From NCBI GenBank assembly GCA_948567375.1, contig OX419757.1, positions 67,146,001 to 67,210,000 of the forward strand: DNA of 64,000 nt, given 5' to 3'. The notes beneath the pieces are model-generated. The model made no database searches. It was not told where the DNA came from and worked only from the letters and a program-made list of their open reading frames with translations. Both the position numbers and the translations under genes were made by a program. Of the stretch, positions 24,261 through 35,918 are shown piece after piece. Positions within the stretch are counted from its first letter, which is position 1. Each line of letters starts with the position of its first letter. The DNA comes from Lunularia cruciata (lineage: Eukaryota > Streptophyta > Marchantiopsida > Lunulariales > Lunulariaceae).

Positions 24261-25945
24261 TGGCCATTGCACTTCTTTCAAAATAATGGATATTATTGCA
24301 TGCATGACTCTAACAAAAAAGTTACAAGAAGTTCCCACATTGACACCCGATATAATCAAGCCTGAACATGTTGGCCTTATTCCCATGATATCCAAATCAG
24401 TCAAGAGCTAAGGCCACTTGTATCCAAACCAGGTCTGAACCTTCCCTTTTTTGTTCTTTTCAAACACAAGATGATCTTTAATAAGATCTACCAATACATG
24501 TAATAAATCTCTATCCATGCAATTTGATTGTTTAAATGAGGCAGGGTCAAAGCTCTGTAAAATGCTTGGTCACTAATTCCATACTTTGAGGTATATGAAT
24601 TCTCTCTTGGAGGAATCCCACTCCCCTTGTGTCCTTGTCCTCATCATCACTCTTCTAAACTTAATCCCAAGAATCCCTACCAAGATTAAATTCAGATTTA
24701 TTACATTCAGCCAAGCAATCTCATCGCAATAACTTTTCAATGTGCTTGGTGATGAGCTTCCTAAGACTAATCTTGGCATCTTTGATATTGCAAGTAAGCT
24801 TGCTTTCTCTTGGTTACTCAAATCTCCTTGACCTTGTTGAACTCTAGGATGAGAGCTATCAATGATAAGTTGAATCATCTTTATCTCCAATATGCAAGAA
24901 TGTATCTTTTATTAGGAGCAAAAGTAAATATTTCTTCACCTACTCTTGTAACTCTAGGAAGTTGAAAACAAACGTTTAGAGATGGTCCTTGATGAAGAAA
25001 TTGGATCTCAAAATATGTTTGCACTAAGAAGGGAGTTTTGTGCAAAGGACACACCTAAGTTAGGAGCCAACCACCAACAAGCATTTCACTCCCAAGAATT
25101 TATAGTTCCTAATGTTTAGTTCCAATTAATTCCTCCTATACTATTTTCTCAAGGCTTAGAGGATATTATGCATGCAAAAGAGGAGGAGAGTCAAACCCCA
25201 TCATATTCAAAGTTTCACTCATTGTCAAGACTACATTGTTAGGAGTTTCCATCTCAACCAAGTACACAAACAAAAGAAGAACCTTGTACTAGAGAAGGAG
25301 TTCAAAAAAAGGAGGGGAGCAACGAAGGATAAGGATAGAGAATAGGAGAGTGATTCAACACAAAGAAAAAATTATCATGACATTTGTAGCACCAAAACTA
25401 GTTTGCTTGGATGCTGGAGTGGTAGTGTTAGCAATCATAGTTATTTTGGTAGTTGCTCATGGACTACTTGATGGTGGCCACATTTCATGTTAGCACTATT
25501 GGCTATTGTGGGACCCACTATAACTTGCACCAATTGCACTATTAGATGTGTTGTCAAACGGTGCCATTAGGGATAGAGACCTATGTTAAGTAGAGGGGTA
25601 TACTTTTGAAGTGCAATTATAGAGAGCTTACTTCTTTAATGTTGAGCTTTTGAGTTCTTGGCTATGATGGACAGAGACCAACAAGCATCACTTGGAGTAT
25701 CATAGCTAGAGTGGGTGTGGTTTGATTGTAATTAGTGCCCAATTGTTGGCAAATTGCTGAATGGAGGATCAAGTATAGATCTAATTTGAATGTGATTCTA
25801 GTGGAAGAATGAATTGATTACATCAAATCATTCACTCGAATTGAGTAGATTCAAATGTCATGACAATTGTTGTGCTTATATACATTGCTACACAATATAA
25901 TTGCTATCAACATCATACACTATAGAAGCACAACTCACACATAAG
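24261..25945. other. Nothing recognised
   Basis: The longest minus-strand frame (24,573-24,890) has no recognised domain. The rest is AT-rich with short frames. Confidence 0.35.
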
Positions 25946-26215
25946 TCATATATGAACTCTAAAGTACCATAATTGCCTCCCAAGTTGGCAATTAGACCCC
26001 TCTAACTCTAGATAGCCATCTACTCCAAGTATGTGATCTGCTCTATGGTGGACAAATACCATATGCCATCCTCTCAGAGAACTATCACACACCAACTTAA
26101 TAACTATTGGAAGAGCCACATAACATATACCACAAGTTTGCATGTACAAGTGCCAAGCTTGGATCCATAGTGCAATCAATGTTTGGGAGGTGACATGGTG
26201 CACATGCCCTTCCAA
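25946..26215 (-). pseudogene. PHD-finger-like tail of a Ty3/gypsy element (degenerate)
   Basis: An open 89-residue frame contains CGIC, then 11 residues, then CDSS, then LRGWHMVFVHH, then ILGVDGY. This follows the PHD-finger spacing C-x2-C-x11-C-D-x-C-x-x-G-W-H-x-x-C-L-x-P-P-L-x-x-I-P-x-x-x-W. The fourth ligand Cys is replaced by Ser, the Cys after the His by Phe, and the Pro-Pro by His-Arg, so zinc binding is probably lost. It lies about 560 bp downstream, on the same strand, of the Ty3/gypsy integrase relic at 26.78-27.41 kb, where some elements carry a chromatin-reading domain. PHD fingers bind histone H3 tails. That this one belonged to the integrase is inference from position. Confidence 0.5.
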
Positions 26216-26775
26216 ACAACACCATCATGTCCTTCTAACACGAGAACTCTAGAAGGCTAAACCTCACATACTCTCAAGATAGTGTGGGCTATAGTAACAT
26301 CATGTGTTGTTGGTGTTGTCTATCATAGATATACATAGTCACTTGGATGAAATTGATAGATCAAAGGTCTATAGCCTCCTCCTCAAATAGTAGCATAACA
26401 TAAGGTATCCCTATGTTGAGTAATTGCTAAGTTTGAAAAGGCCATCAATATCACTCTTTGAAAGATCTCTACTTGTTGAGAATGTGCACTCGCCCATATG
26501 TTTGGATCATCCAAGTCCAAAACTACAATAGCATCATGAAAAATGGCAATAGGTAAATCTGGATCTCATCCATAAAGTTGAAAGTAAGTAGAGAAGGATG
26601 CTAAGGAGGCTTGCTGGCTGAATTGATAGCCCATGGCCAACCAAGGTAATTAGAGATCCCAATCTCCCAAATGACCTCTCTGTAAACCATACTTATGCAA
26701 TCATCTCTTCATCATCTGAACCACTCTCTTTGCTAAGCCATCTGCCTCAATGTGATATCAAAAGGTAATATGCTA
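26216..26775 (-). pseudogene. Decayed linker between integrase relic and PHD-like tail
   Basis: The minus strand is coding-like but broken by many stops. No motif can be placed. It is presumed to be the C-terminal part of the same element's integrase. Confidence 0.3.
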
Positions 26776-27413
26776 TCAAGAGGTAATATAATGATGAATA
26801 CAGGACTTGTCACACAAGACCTGAAACTCCTCCAAGAGCGTTGTAGCTTGATCAGTCAAACCCTTAGCTAGTACACCAAAATGACTAAGAACTTGATCCA
26901 AGAACAAGTAAGTCATCCCTTCATTAGACTTGTCAAGAAGTGTCACCAACTCAATCCACTTGGAGAAGTGCTCCACTATAACCAAAACATACCGATCATA
27001 TCTCATAGTCAATGGTAAAGGTCCAACAAAGTCCAAAATCCAATAGTAACCCAATCCCATGATATATAATGGGTGTAACAATGGTGTAAGAGCATTAAAT
27101 GATGCTCTAACTCACTCAAAAACCACACATCTAGCAACAAACTGCTGTACATTGGTCTATATGCAGTGCCACCAATAGTAGCTCTAGAGTAAGCTATATG
27201 TATCTTGTACTCCAAAATTTCCTAGCTCCTCATGAGCATGACGTACCAATGAGATGGAAGTGGTATTACTTGCACTCTACCATCCTCCAATACACAAAGA
27301 AGATGTCTGCCCTCCAATCTAAACCATTTGGCCTGTTGAAGGACATGATCTCTCTCCTTGGCACCAACTATAGCCCCCACAACACCAATGCAAAGATAAT
27401 CCATCATGAATGA
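26776..27413 (-). pseudogene. Ty3/gypsy RNase H end and integrase core relic (element E)
   Basis: From 27,407 down, the minus strand reads LQQAKWFRLEGRHLLCV, then LEDGRVQVIP, the usual junction between RNase H and the integrase zinc-binding region. From 27,040 down it reads GYYWILDFVGPLP, RYDRYVLVIVEHFSKWIELV and LTDQAT, then EFQVLCDK. This is a Ty3/gypsy integrase core with the first catalytic Asp (in DFVGPLP) and second Asp (in LTDQ) in place. Integrase normally joins retroelement cDNA to chromosomal DNA in the nucleus. Frames shift between 27,010 and 27,230, and no third catalytic residue is found. It belongs to a different lineage from elements A-D: sequence and spacing differ, and the tail is PHD-like in place of a chromodomain. 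No LTR was identified for it. Confidence 0.7.
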
Positions 27414-27459
27414 TTTGCTAACTTGTACCAGATCTCCACCCTTTGGATCTGTGACCTAT

Positions 27460-27790
27460 GAGCCATCTTGTCTCTCATCTAATGGCTATTAAGATAGCAC
27501 ACCATAGACTAAGAAAGCAAGGAACCCCAACTCGTTCACACTCCTCCAAGGCTAGAACTCCAAGGCACCTCCAAGACTCAAGATATTGTTCACTATAGAA
27601 CTCAATGAGGGAGATAGTTGGAAATGAAAGGATGATCAGTACCTCCTCACCCCTAGCTTATATAATTGTGAACAAGTTACACACCAAATTTACTAATTAC
27701 CAAATTAACTCAAGTTACTAGGCTAAAAGTCACATAAAGTCAAAAAGTCTAAAGGAATATCCAAGCACGTGGGAATATAAGAAATCACAT
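27460..27790. repeat. Dispersed repeat, copy 1 (pairs with 57.43-57.76 kb)
   Basis: The sequence shares a long collinear order with 57,425-57,755: AACCCCAACT, then CTCCTCCAAGGCTA, AGAACTCAATGAG, GGATGAT, AGTACCTCCTCA, AACTCAAGTTACTAGGCTAA and AAAGGAATATCCA. Both copies have the same orientation. It could be an LTR or an untranslated region of the element whose pol relic lies next to it, but the identity is not proven. Confidence 0.7.
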
Positions 27791-28949
27791 TTAATACTTC
27801 TTGGTTGATATTAGATTTTATTTCCTATTTAACCATATTAAAAAATTATGATATCTTTTACTTATATATTACTAAACTTAGCTAATTATAACTCTTTAAT
27901 GTCACCAAAATAATTCTAAAGATTATTGTATACCTTGGAGTGTTATAGGCATGATAACCCACTATCAATCAAAAAATGGTATACTTGCAAGAAAAAATTA
28001 TTCCCTCAAGGATATATGTTTGTAATGGCTAGGATCTGAAGAGAAGTATCACATTCAATAGTTTCTTTATTTTTACCTATTTAACCAAAAGTAATTCTTG
28101 CCAAAAGAAGGTAGTATCACCAATTGTGGTGCACTAAGGCAAATGGAAAATTGAATGATCACTTTCACTAAGAATAAATTCCATCTATTTATTGAAGGTG
28201 ATGATTCAGCCAACTCCAAAGGAGCTTTTTCATTACAAAGACATTCAACTCCAAAGATTGTATTCTACCCTTCCCAAAAGTCATAACTTTGAAAGCACTT
28301 TGTATTGATAATAGGACTTTGCTTTTTGATTCTATGGTACTTTCAACATTATAGTTCATTGCTGATCCGTCTAGGCATTGCTCTGTTCTTTCAAAAGACT
28401 CAAGGATACCAAACCCTAACCACAAGTAGAAATAGTCACTCCCACTCAAGCACTTAGGTTCCTACTAGAAAGTTCCTCGCCACTTCTCATCATAGGTATA
28501 CAATCAATTGGAATTTAAGAAAAAGCAACAAAAAGATTGTGGCCCAAAGAGATTTTGACCCTTTTTCTTTATTCATGATCAAAGGACTAAATGAATTATT
28601 TACTCTTGGTTGAAACCTCAGGTAGTGTCTTTCTACTTTAAGCCAAACAAATCTAATTATTGAAGAATGCCAAAGATATGCTTGGTTCATCCTCATTATA
28701 CATTGATAATCTTATCTTTGTCTTATCCTATCTACTTGTGTGTAAGTTAATTAGGTGCCTTACTTATGTTAGAGAAGGTATCCATTCTTCTCCAAAAATA
28801 AGCAAATAGTTTGTTACCTTTGGAATTACTACTTCAAAGGTTCTATAACTGCAAATGTCTAGAATTATGAAGGTCTCTGGACAGCTTCCTACTCCAAAGA
28901 TCCTACAATTACAAAGAACTTCTTCAGTGAAGGTCCTTTGGCATAAGGT
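27791..28949. other. Nothing recognised
   Basis: AT-rich with short frames only. Confidence 0.35.
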
Positions 28950-30984
28950 AACATTGCAAAGAACTACCTTTGCCTTTACAAATCCTTATAAGGAGCCCAA
29001 TTCTCTCCTTATAACTTGCTAGTTCTAAGAGATAGGCATTGTAGGTCTCAATGAACTTCTTATCTATTGTGTTCCCTAAGTCTGATTGCTAGCTGGTTCA
29101 TCTTTTCATCTTTGTATGTTTTCTCCTCTAGCTTGTGGACCTACAATGTAAGCTCATGTAGCTTCATCTTCATTACCCTTCCTTGAGCTACTTCCTCCAA
29201 CCTTACTACAACCTGATCTCAAGCTTCATCCAAGTGCTTTAGTATCTTTGTCTTCTCTTCCTCCAAGTGGTTGTTCAAGGTCTCCACTTCCCTTTCATGC
29301 CTCTAGCATTCAAGATTGATTGGCTACCCTCTCTTCCTTCTCCTCAGTGAGTTCTCTGGCTACACCTTCAAGTTTTGTTACCTCCTTCTTTTTATATTCA
29401 GTCATATGTACTTCTAAGGCAACTACTTTGATCTTAGCACTCTCCAACTCACACTAAATACTTACCACTTCTTTATCTCTTGCCTTCAATTGCTCTTCAT
29501 ACCATTTTTGCTTTTGCTTATGTTCCAACCAAGGGCTCTCAAATCTCCATATAGCCTTTGAATGTCTTCTTCATATTGGTTGTGGTCTATAGGAAGGGAG
29601 GTATTCTGGTGCTTTACTTCATAGTTTTCTTGCATGAGTGTATTCACACTCCTCCTTGTATAAATTTTGTCTCTTCTCTATCTCCTCCTTCCACTTGTCT
29701 TGCTTTGCCTTCTTGATATAGATTCCTATATATAGCCTTCATACAAGTGAAGTGTAATCAAATGCATCTAGGTATACATCTTGGTATTAGGAAGAATAGT
29801 CTTCATTATCTATAAGGCCAAACCGACCAAATAGATTGGCCCCTTTGGTGATTTTTGGTCTCTTTTTTTTAGTCATTCCCTCCCCTACTTTGGTATGCAC
29901 TATGCTTGGAAAGTCTCATCTTCTCCTTCAACATTTATCCCTCCCTTGGCTTCTTGTTTTAGTCCTTTAGCCTCATATTACCCTTCACTCAAGAGTTCCT
30001 CTTTTGGTCTCCCTTTGGCCTCCACTTATTTTCCTTTGGGGTTTTTTGCTTCTTGGGTACGATTAGGATGTTCTTTGGACCAACATGATCTTTGGTCTGA
30101 TCTTCTACTTGGTTTTCTATCGCACTTTGGGATTTGGGATAGACTTCACATCTTAGTGGTACTTCCTTCCTTTGGTTCCCAACATAGATCTTTGCAAGGT
30201 GAAATGGCTTCTTTTTCATCTTGATCTTTGTCTTTGGAATCTTCTACCTCCTCCTTCAAAGATATATCTATAATTTGAGGATTCTTTCTCTATCTCTAGC
30301 TGGGTTTTGATAACATGATGGATTATTCCTTTTCTTCTTTATCTTGAAAATGGTGGTGATCCCTTCTTGGTCCATTAGCACAAACCTTCCAATTGAGGCA
30401 TACTTTGCATCTACATTTTTGTACTTTTTAATGATTGACCGACCTTTGGGTTGCAAGGTGAAGTACACCATTGGATAAAAGTGGATAGGGAACTTCATGT
30501 GCTCTTCCTTTGTTAATAAGTTGAGCCACATGTAGAAGTGTGTGGTAGAGGGAGCTAGGTAAGTCCCTCTTACATATTCCTCAATGCTTTGCACATGCTT
30601 CTTACCTGCACGTAGAACATGTTGCCCAATTGACTAGCTTCCCTTGATACATGTATTCAAAGAAGATTTCCGTATTGTTCTTGAGGTAGGTCATCCTCTT
30701 TGTTCAAAAAATTTCATTATCACCTCCAAAATATCTCTTTATGTTGGGTCCTTATAATTGCCTGCCCTCTAACCATGTCAATGGATCTCTTCTCTCCAAA
30801 GGACACACCAATTCAATTATTAAGCTCCTCGTTTAGGGGCCCAAATTTCATATTTAGAGTCATGCCTATAGGTGATCTTGCATCTACATTGAGGAATTCC
30901 TCCAAATCTCCTTGGTCTAGGGAAAGGGATTTCCTATTAGATCCCTTATCATTCTATCCTTTCTTCCTTTCATCTCATGGATGA
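28950..30984 (-). pseudogene. Minus-strand coding relic: globular N-part and charged coiled-coil C-part (family unknown)
   Basis: Reading downward from about 30,980, the minus strand is coding-like for some 2 kb. The best-preserved piece (30,268-30,594, 108 residues) contains YVRGTYLAPSTTHFYMWLNLL and then KFPIHFYPMVYFTLQPKGRS. Next comes a basic stretch around 29,990-30,220 rich in Lys, Arg and Pro. Further down (about 29,700-28,950) Glu/Lys/Leu-rich phrases suggest a long coiled coil. Stops and frame changes are frequent. I recognise no catalytic motif and cannot name the family. A structural protein of a plant mobile element, or a decayed host gene family, are both possible. Confidence 0.35.
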
Positions 30985-31639
30985 TCTCAAAATCACTCAA
31001 CTCCTAATTCCAGAGCAAGAAGGAAAGATGCTTGCTTTGGACCAATTTAATCCTATAAATTGCCAAGTTTTCCATTTCTGAGGTATAAAAGATTGCCTCA
31101 AGCATCATTTGGACAAACACTATGTTTCCTATCTAGTGGAAAGGTCAAAAACACACAACTACAAAAGATGGTGATAAACTATTAAGAACTATGAAGATCT
31201 AGATTGCTACTTGCTCTTCAGCTTTGAGACTAAAATTTTTGGAAAAAAATGAAATTGCTCTAAGTGCACTTGATTTTATAGCCATAGTTTTTCAATCAAT
31301 GGGTTAGCAATCACTCTACACACATGTTAGTCCTTTGGTGGATGCAAATGTCTTTGATAGCAGTTCATTATCCAAGTGGCAGCACATTCAAATTAATGTA
31401 CAAGTTTGGTCCAAAGGTCCTTCATACTTGATTTCTTTGCCACCAACCACCCTTTGAACTTGACTCCTTTGGCATTTGTCCTTTGGATTGCCTTTGGCTT
31501 CATACTTATTCCCCCTTGTACTATAGCATGTAATGGTACAAAGTGAACAAGTAGTTATACTACCATATCCCAACTAAAAGGTTTCTCTCCCTACAAGAGC
31601 AATTATCCTACCATATCATTAAAAAAAGAAAAAAACACA
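30985..31639. other. Nothing recognised
   Basis: Short frames only, lying between the coiled-coil relic and the 3' break of element A. Confidence 0.35.
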
Positions 31640-32296
31640 CACCTTTTGAAAAGAAGTGAGTACCACAATAGGTGTCTAAAACAAAATTTTGATGCATATT
31701 GTTCTAACGATTCTGAGCAACAAGGAAAAGAGCTTTGGCTTGTTGGAGGGATGAAGATATGGTGGTCAAGAAGGTAGAACTATGAGGGACATGAGATGGA
31801 GGAGGAGCAACAAAGAATTTGGAACAAGAGTGTCTTGGCCAAAATCAAGGAAGAAAGGGGAGAATCTGGTGCTTACTTGTTTGGAATTATTTTATGTAAA
31901 CTCAACAACTACAAAATAATCATCCCAATTGGTATGGAGAATGTTGATAAAGGTATGAAGCATATCCTTCAAGGTGCAATTTGCACATTTGGTTCTTTAA
32001 TCAGTTTGAGGATGATATTCCATGGACAAAGTAAACTTGGTGCCAAGTATTTGGAATAGTGCTTGCCAAAATTTTCCAATGAAGCAATGATCACGGTCAT
32101 AGATGAGTACACAAGGCATCCTATGATGCTTGAAGTCATTGTTGAAGTAGATCTGTGCTCGTGCCCATGTTGGAACATCCACAATATCAAAGGTTGGTGC
32201 CAAATGGATTTGCTTACTAAGCTTATCCACAAACACCATGATTTTTGTGTTACCTTGCTTTGTCTTGGGCAAGGAAGTGATGAGATCTAAGCTCAT
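31640..32296 (-). pseudogene. Element A integrase core
   Basis: The minus strand reads SLDLITSLPKTKQGNTKIMV, FVDKLSKQIHLAPTF, IYDRDHCFIGKFWQALFQ, then YHPQTD. This places the first Asp in LDLI and the second Asp in YDRD (usually SDRDPRF). The region after YHPQTD, which should hold the catalytic Glu, has a stop and lacks the expected GQTER. Coding-like sequence continues to about 31,640 (NNSKQVSTRFSPFFL, then ALLLVAQNRQNN in another frame). The protein would be inactive. Confidence 0.75.
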
Positions 32297-32305
32297 ATGT
32301 TTTTA

Positions 32306-32515
32306 TCAAGTAGATGGAATATGGAGTGGTTGAAGGAGTCCACTCAGCTTTAAGTTGTTGGCCTTGTTGCTTTGGCAACTCTCACAAGATTGGATAAACT
32401 CTTGGACATCTTGTGCCATGTTAGACCACCACCATTGGCATTGGAGGATACCCAAGATCTTGTCCACTTCCATGTGACAAGTGATTTGTAAGTCATGGGC
32501 TTCTTGAATGCACAC
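32306..32515 (-). pseudogene. Element A integrase zinc-binding (H2C2) region
   Basis: A 69-residue frame contains ILQCQWWWSNMAQDVQEFIQ followed by SCESCQSNKA. This matches the integrase N-terminal region, which ends in (Y)WW-x-N-M-x2-D-V-x2-F-I-x2-C-x2-C. The paired Cys of the HHCC zinc site are present, and the upstream His pair is only partly preserved (TCHMEVDK). The frame is separated from the core by about 10 bp and a stop. Confidence 0.75.
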
Positions 32516-32829
32516 AAGTTGGAGATCACCCTTAGCTATAACATAGATCTAATTCTCACAAAATAGAAGAATTTCCTTGAAGGAGAAGGTATTGTTCTCC
32601 TTGTCATATGTTGTAAGATGACCTTGTACCATTTGAAAGAAGGAATCTTGTTGTAGAGTTGGAGTTGATTTGGGTTTTGGAGTCAACTGACACAGTCATA
32701 ATTGCCGATGTGATGAGAGCAAGAGACTTCAAATCAGGTTGTTATGATAGTGCATTGAAGATAACATGGAATTAACCGAGTTTGTACTCAAGTTTAATGT
32801 CAAAAATTGTAGTTTTTTGTCCCATCAAT

Positions 32830-33060
32830 GATATGTGCTCTTCAAAACTCTTTATGTGCTCCAAACATAATGTTTACAACAAGGGTTTGGGATCGGTTTG
32901 CATGATCACTTGTTTCCCTAAGAGATAATGTCTCTAAACCTTGGTGGCATATACCATTGCTAGTTGTTCTTCAGCAAAGTAATTCATTTCTGTGGTGTTT
33001 AGTCAATGAGACACAAAGGCAATGGGATGTAACCTATTTGGAAATTCTTGCTGCAACATG
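32830..33060 (-). pseudogene. Element A RNase H region
   Basis: The minus strand encodes a degraded version of the Ty3/gypsy RNase H. Phrases visible across stops are HPIAFVSH, NTTEMNYFAEEQLAMVYA, RHYLLGKQVIMQTDPKPLL and HIKSFEEH. RNase H removes the RNA strand during cDNA synthesis. The TD pair near QTDPK matches the usual RTDH position. It is not functional because of stops. Confidence 0.6.
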
Positions 33061-33269
33061 ACTCCAATGGCAAATTTAGAAGTATCAAAATCAACCACAA
33101 AAGGTAGTTGAGGGTCATATGAATGAAGAATGGGTCTTGAAGACACCATATGTTTCAACTTCTAGAATGCTTCTTTATGCTTGGTAGTCCACCAAAAGCT
33201 TGAGTTCTTGCCCAAGAACTCAAGCATCAATGGTGCTACCCCATGAGCATAGTATTGGATGAACCATCT

Positions 33270-34106
33270 CTAAAAACTTGCCAATCTATTAAATGCTTGC
33301 ACATCTATAGCATCCTTTGGAGTAGGCCAAAGAATAATAACTTTGATTTTTTTCCCTTCCATCTTGATCCTCTCTAACAAGATCTTGTGACCCAAGAAGG
33401 TAACTTCCTTTTGCCAAAATGCACACTTGGACTTGTTGCAATAAAACTTTTGTTGACATAGTTGTCTCAAGATTTCTTGCATGTGATTTGCATGTTCTAC
33501 CTCTGTCTTGCTATAGATTAAGATATCATCCAAGGACACCACCACATACTAATCCAATATTCTATCCAACATCTGATGCATCTGATCCATGAAGACTATT
33601 GGAGCATTAGTGAGCCCAAAAAGTAGAACTCTCCACTCAAAGTGCCCATACCTTGTGCAAAAGGTAGTCTTTTGCATATCTTCTTTATTGATTGGAATCT
33701 ACTAATAGCTACTTCAAAGGTCCAACTTGGAGAAGTATCATACTCTACTCAATTGATCTAGAAAATCATCAATTTGAGGCAAAGGATATGCATTCTTTAT
33801 TGTTTGTTTGTTGAGACCACGGTAATCAATACAAAAGTAGAGCTCTCCGTCTTTCTTTGGCACAAATATTATCAGTGCTCACCAAGGAGATGTACTATGT
33901 AGTTTGAAATCCTTCTCCGACAACTCTATCAATGTTGTTTGAAGCTTGTCTAATGCCTTTGGTGAGAGTTGATAGATGGATCTACTCACTATAGTACTTC
34001 CTAGCCACAACTCAATCTTGAAGTGCATTCTAAGATCGGAGGGTAATCCCTTTGATAGATCATCCAAAAATACATCTAAAAACTCTTTAACTATTTGATC
34101 AACCAT
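33270..34106 (-). pseudogene. Element A reverse transcriptase
   Basis: Two open pieces are preserved. The first (33,879-34,106) has EFLDVFLDDLSKGLPSDLRM, then IYQLSPKALDKLQTTL, ending at LHSTSPW, the start of the palm. The second (33,270-33,545) has VSLDDILIYSKT with the catalytic Asp-Asp, followed by EVEHANHMQEILRQL and FYCNKSKCAFWQKEVTFLGH. This is the standard Ty3/gypsy RT order. The intervening sequence is interrupted by stops. RT would copy the element's RNA in virus-like particles; this copy is dead. Confidence 0.85.
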
Positions 34107-34471
34107 TTCTTGATGAGGCTCCTCCTAGCCCTCCTCATATTCTCCATTCACAATTGGCTTGATCCACACCACTAAAACAAACTTATCTTCCTCCAAAGCT
34201 TACTCTATGGCTACTTCAGTGACAAATTTCCCATCTGGGGACTTATCTTCCTTCAAAGCTTGCTCTATGGCCTCTTTCTTGATAAATTTCCCATCTTAGG
34301 CCTGACTATTTTTAGGTGTCTTACTCAAAAGTGCAAGACAATCTAATAAGAAATTCTTACCTTGGTGTTGTTCTTGAATTTTTCATCGGTTCCAATCAAA
34401 TTGAACCTTATGACATTCAAGCCAAGGCAAACCCAAAATGACATCATAGTGTAGAGGTGCCACTACAAACC

Positions 34472-34678
34472 TCATGCACTCCAAATATTCCTTCCCAATC
34501 CTAAATGTAACAAGGTGTGAGGTACAAAATGAAAAACCTTTCTACCATCCACCATCATCAATCTACTTCCAATGATTTGCTTGATATGAATATGTAATTC
34601 CTTTGCTAATTGCATGGACATGCAATTCTTTAAACTCCCAAAATCAATCAAAATCCTACAACTATGATCAAATATCAT
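34472..34678 (-). pseudogene. Element A retropepsin-type protease
   Basis: A 68-residue frame begins MIFDHSCRILIDFGSLKNC. The active-site triad D-S-G seen in element C has become D-F-G, so the aspartic protease would be inactive. The following GSRLMMVDGRK is the family's conserved flap region. The frame loses register before the ILGLPWL hydrophobic motif seen in B and C. Confidence 0.75.
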
Positions 34679-34849
34679 ACCTTACAAGTGAAGCAAACTT
34701 GCATAGGTCAAGCCTTCAATCCTATTGGATCTAATCAAGTTCCTAGTAGGTAACTCAAAATCTCCCATTGGTATTCCTTGTTCCCTTGATCATTCTGCTC
34801 CAAAAATTCCATTTGGGTGATTTGTCAAGGTCATGCACTCTTGAGTGGA

Positions 34850-35700
34850 CATTTAGTATGTGATGTCCAATTTGGCAATAATAAAAAAACCACCATTTTG
34901 TCATAATTTTTCTCAGTCTGTAGTGCTAAGTGATCACGTTGAATGGCATAAATATCCATTAGTGTTGGCTCCTCCACTTGTGTGTAGTGTATTGGTAGGT
35001 TTTGTGGAGGTCAAGGTCAAGACCAAGTTGTTGCAACCAAGGAATCAAAGCATCCTGCCTACTACATGGCTTTCTCCAAGTGTTTTTGGCTCTCAAATAG
35101 TCATCTCTAATTTGGTTCATGACTTCAAGCTCCATACAAATTGATCAAGAGCTTCACCTCCCAATAAATCTAGAATTTGCATGATGGTGTTCTAGAATTG
35201 CGTAATGTAACTTTTACAAAGCCAATCTGCTTCAACTTTGCTAACCTATCTTGTGTAGCTTGTGTAGCTTGTGTGGCATTTATAGCTTGGAATTGAGTAA
35301 TTATTGCACTCTTGAATTCTACCCATGTCAAGATTGATGCAACAAATTTTCATTTAGCTCGCTCTACTTGAAACTGCCACCATAGCTTTGCTACTCCATG
35401 CAATTGGTTGGAAGCCAAGAGAATCTATTTCTGATCATCTTGAAGATTATGTAGCTTCAAAATAATGTTTGTAGTCAAACACAAATTCTCCATTGCACCC
35501 CAAGAGATTCTTGCCTTTAAATACCTTGGGCTTTGGAAATGGGCTTTGCTCTTCCTCTTCTTAAAATGGTGCTCTCTCTACATGCTCCTATCATTGATGG
35601 TCTTACTCTTCCAATGTGCTTGATCTGTTGCTGCATAGTAATGATAACCTTTGGCATTACCGCCATGCTTACTACTCTATCACACTACCCCCAATTTATC
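34850..35700 (-). pseudogene. Element A gag
   Basis: The minus strand is similar to the better-preserved gag of element C (62.65-63.5 kb). It includes the matrix/capsid part (about 35,300-35,620), the segment after it, and a broken zinc knuckle near 34,880-34,910 whose cysteines are mostly lost. Many stops are present. Gag forms the particle that packages element RNA. Confidence 0.6.
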
Positions 35701-35905
35701 TAAATTAACATGTAGAAGTAACATGTCTACCATTCTCCATAAGTTACAACTAGAAGTACCAAGGATTCCTTGGACAAGATGATCACATTCAAAAAAAATT
35801 GCCCAAAGCGTGAGATGATTAATTGTATGAAATGATGTTTGGGTAGTACACAAAAAAAATATCCTAATGGTTTGGTGGTCCATAAATTCCCTTCATCCTT
35901 TTCTT

Positions 35906-35918
35906 GCTCTGATACCAA
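35906..35918 (-). other. Element A primer-binding site (initiator tRNA-Met type)
   Basis: On the minus strand TTGGTATCAGAGC follows immediately after the LTR end TTTTACA. The TGGTATCAGAGC core is the usual plant initiator-tRNA-Met primer site. It fixes both the LTR end and the element's orientation. Confidence 0.85.
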
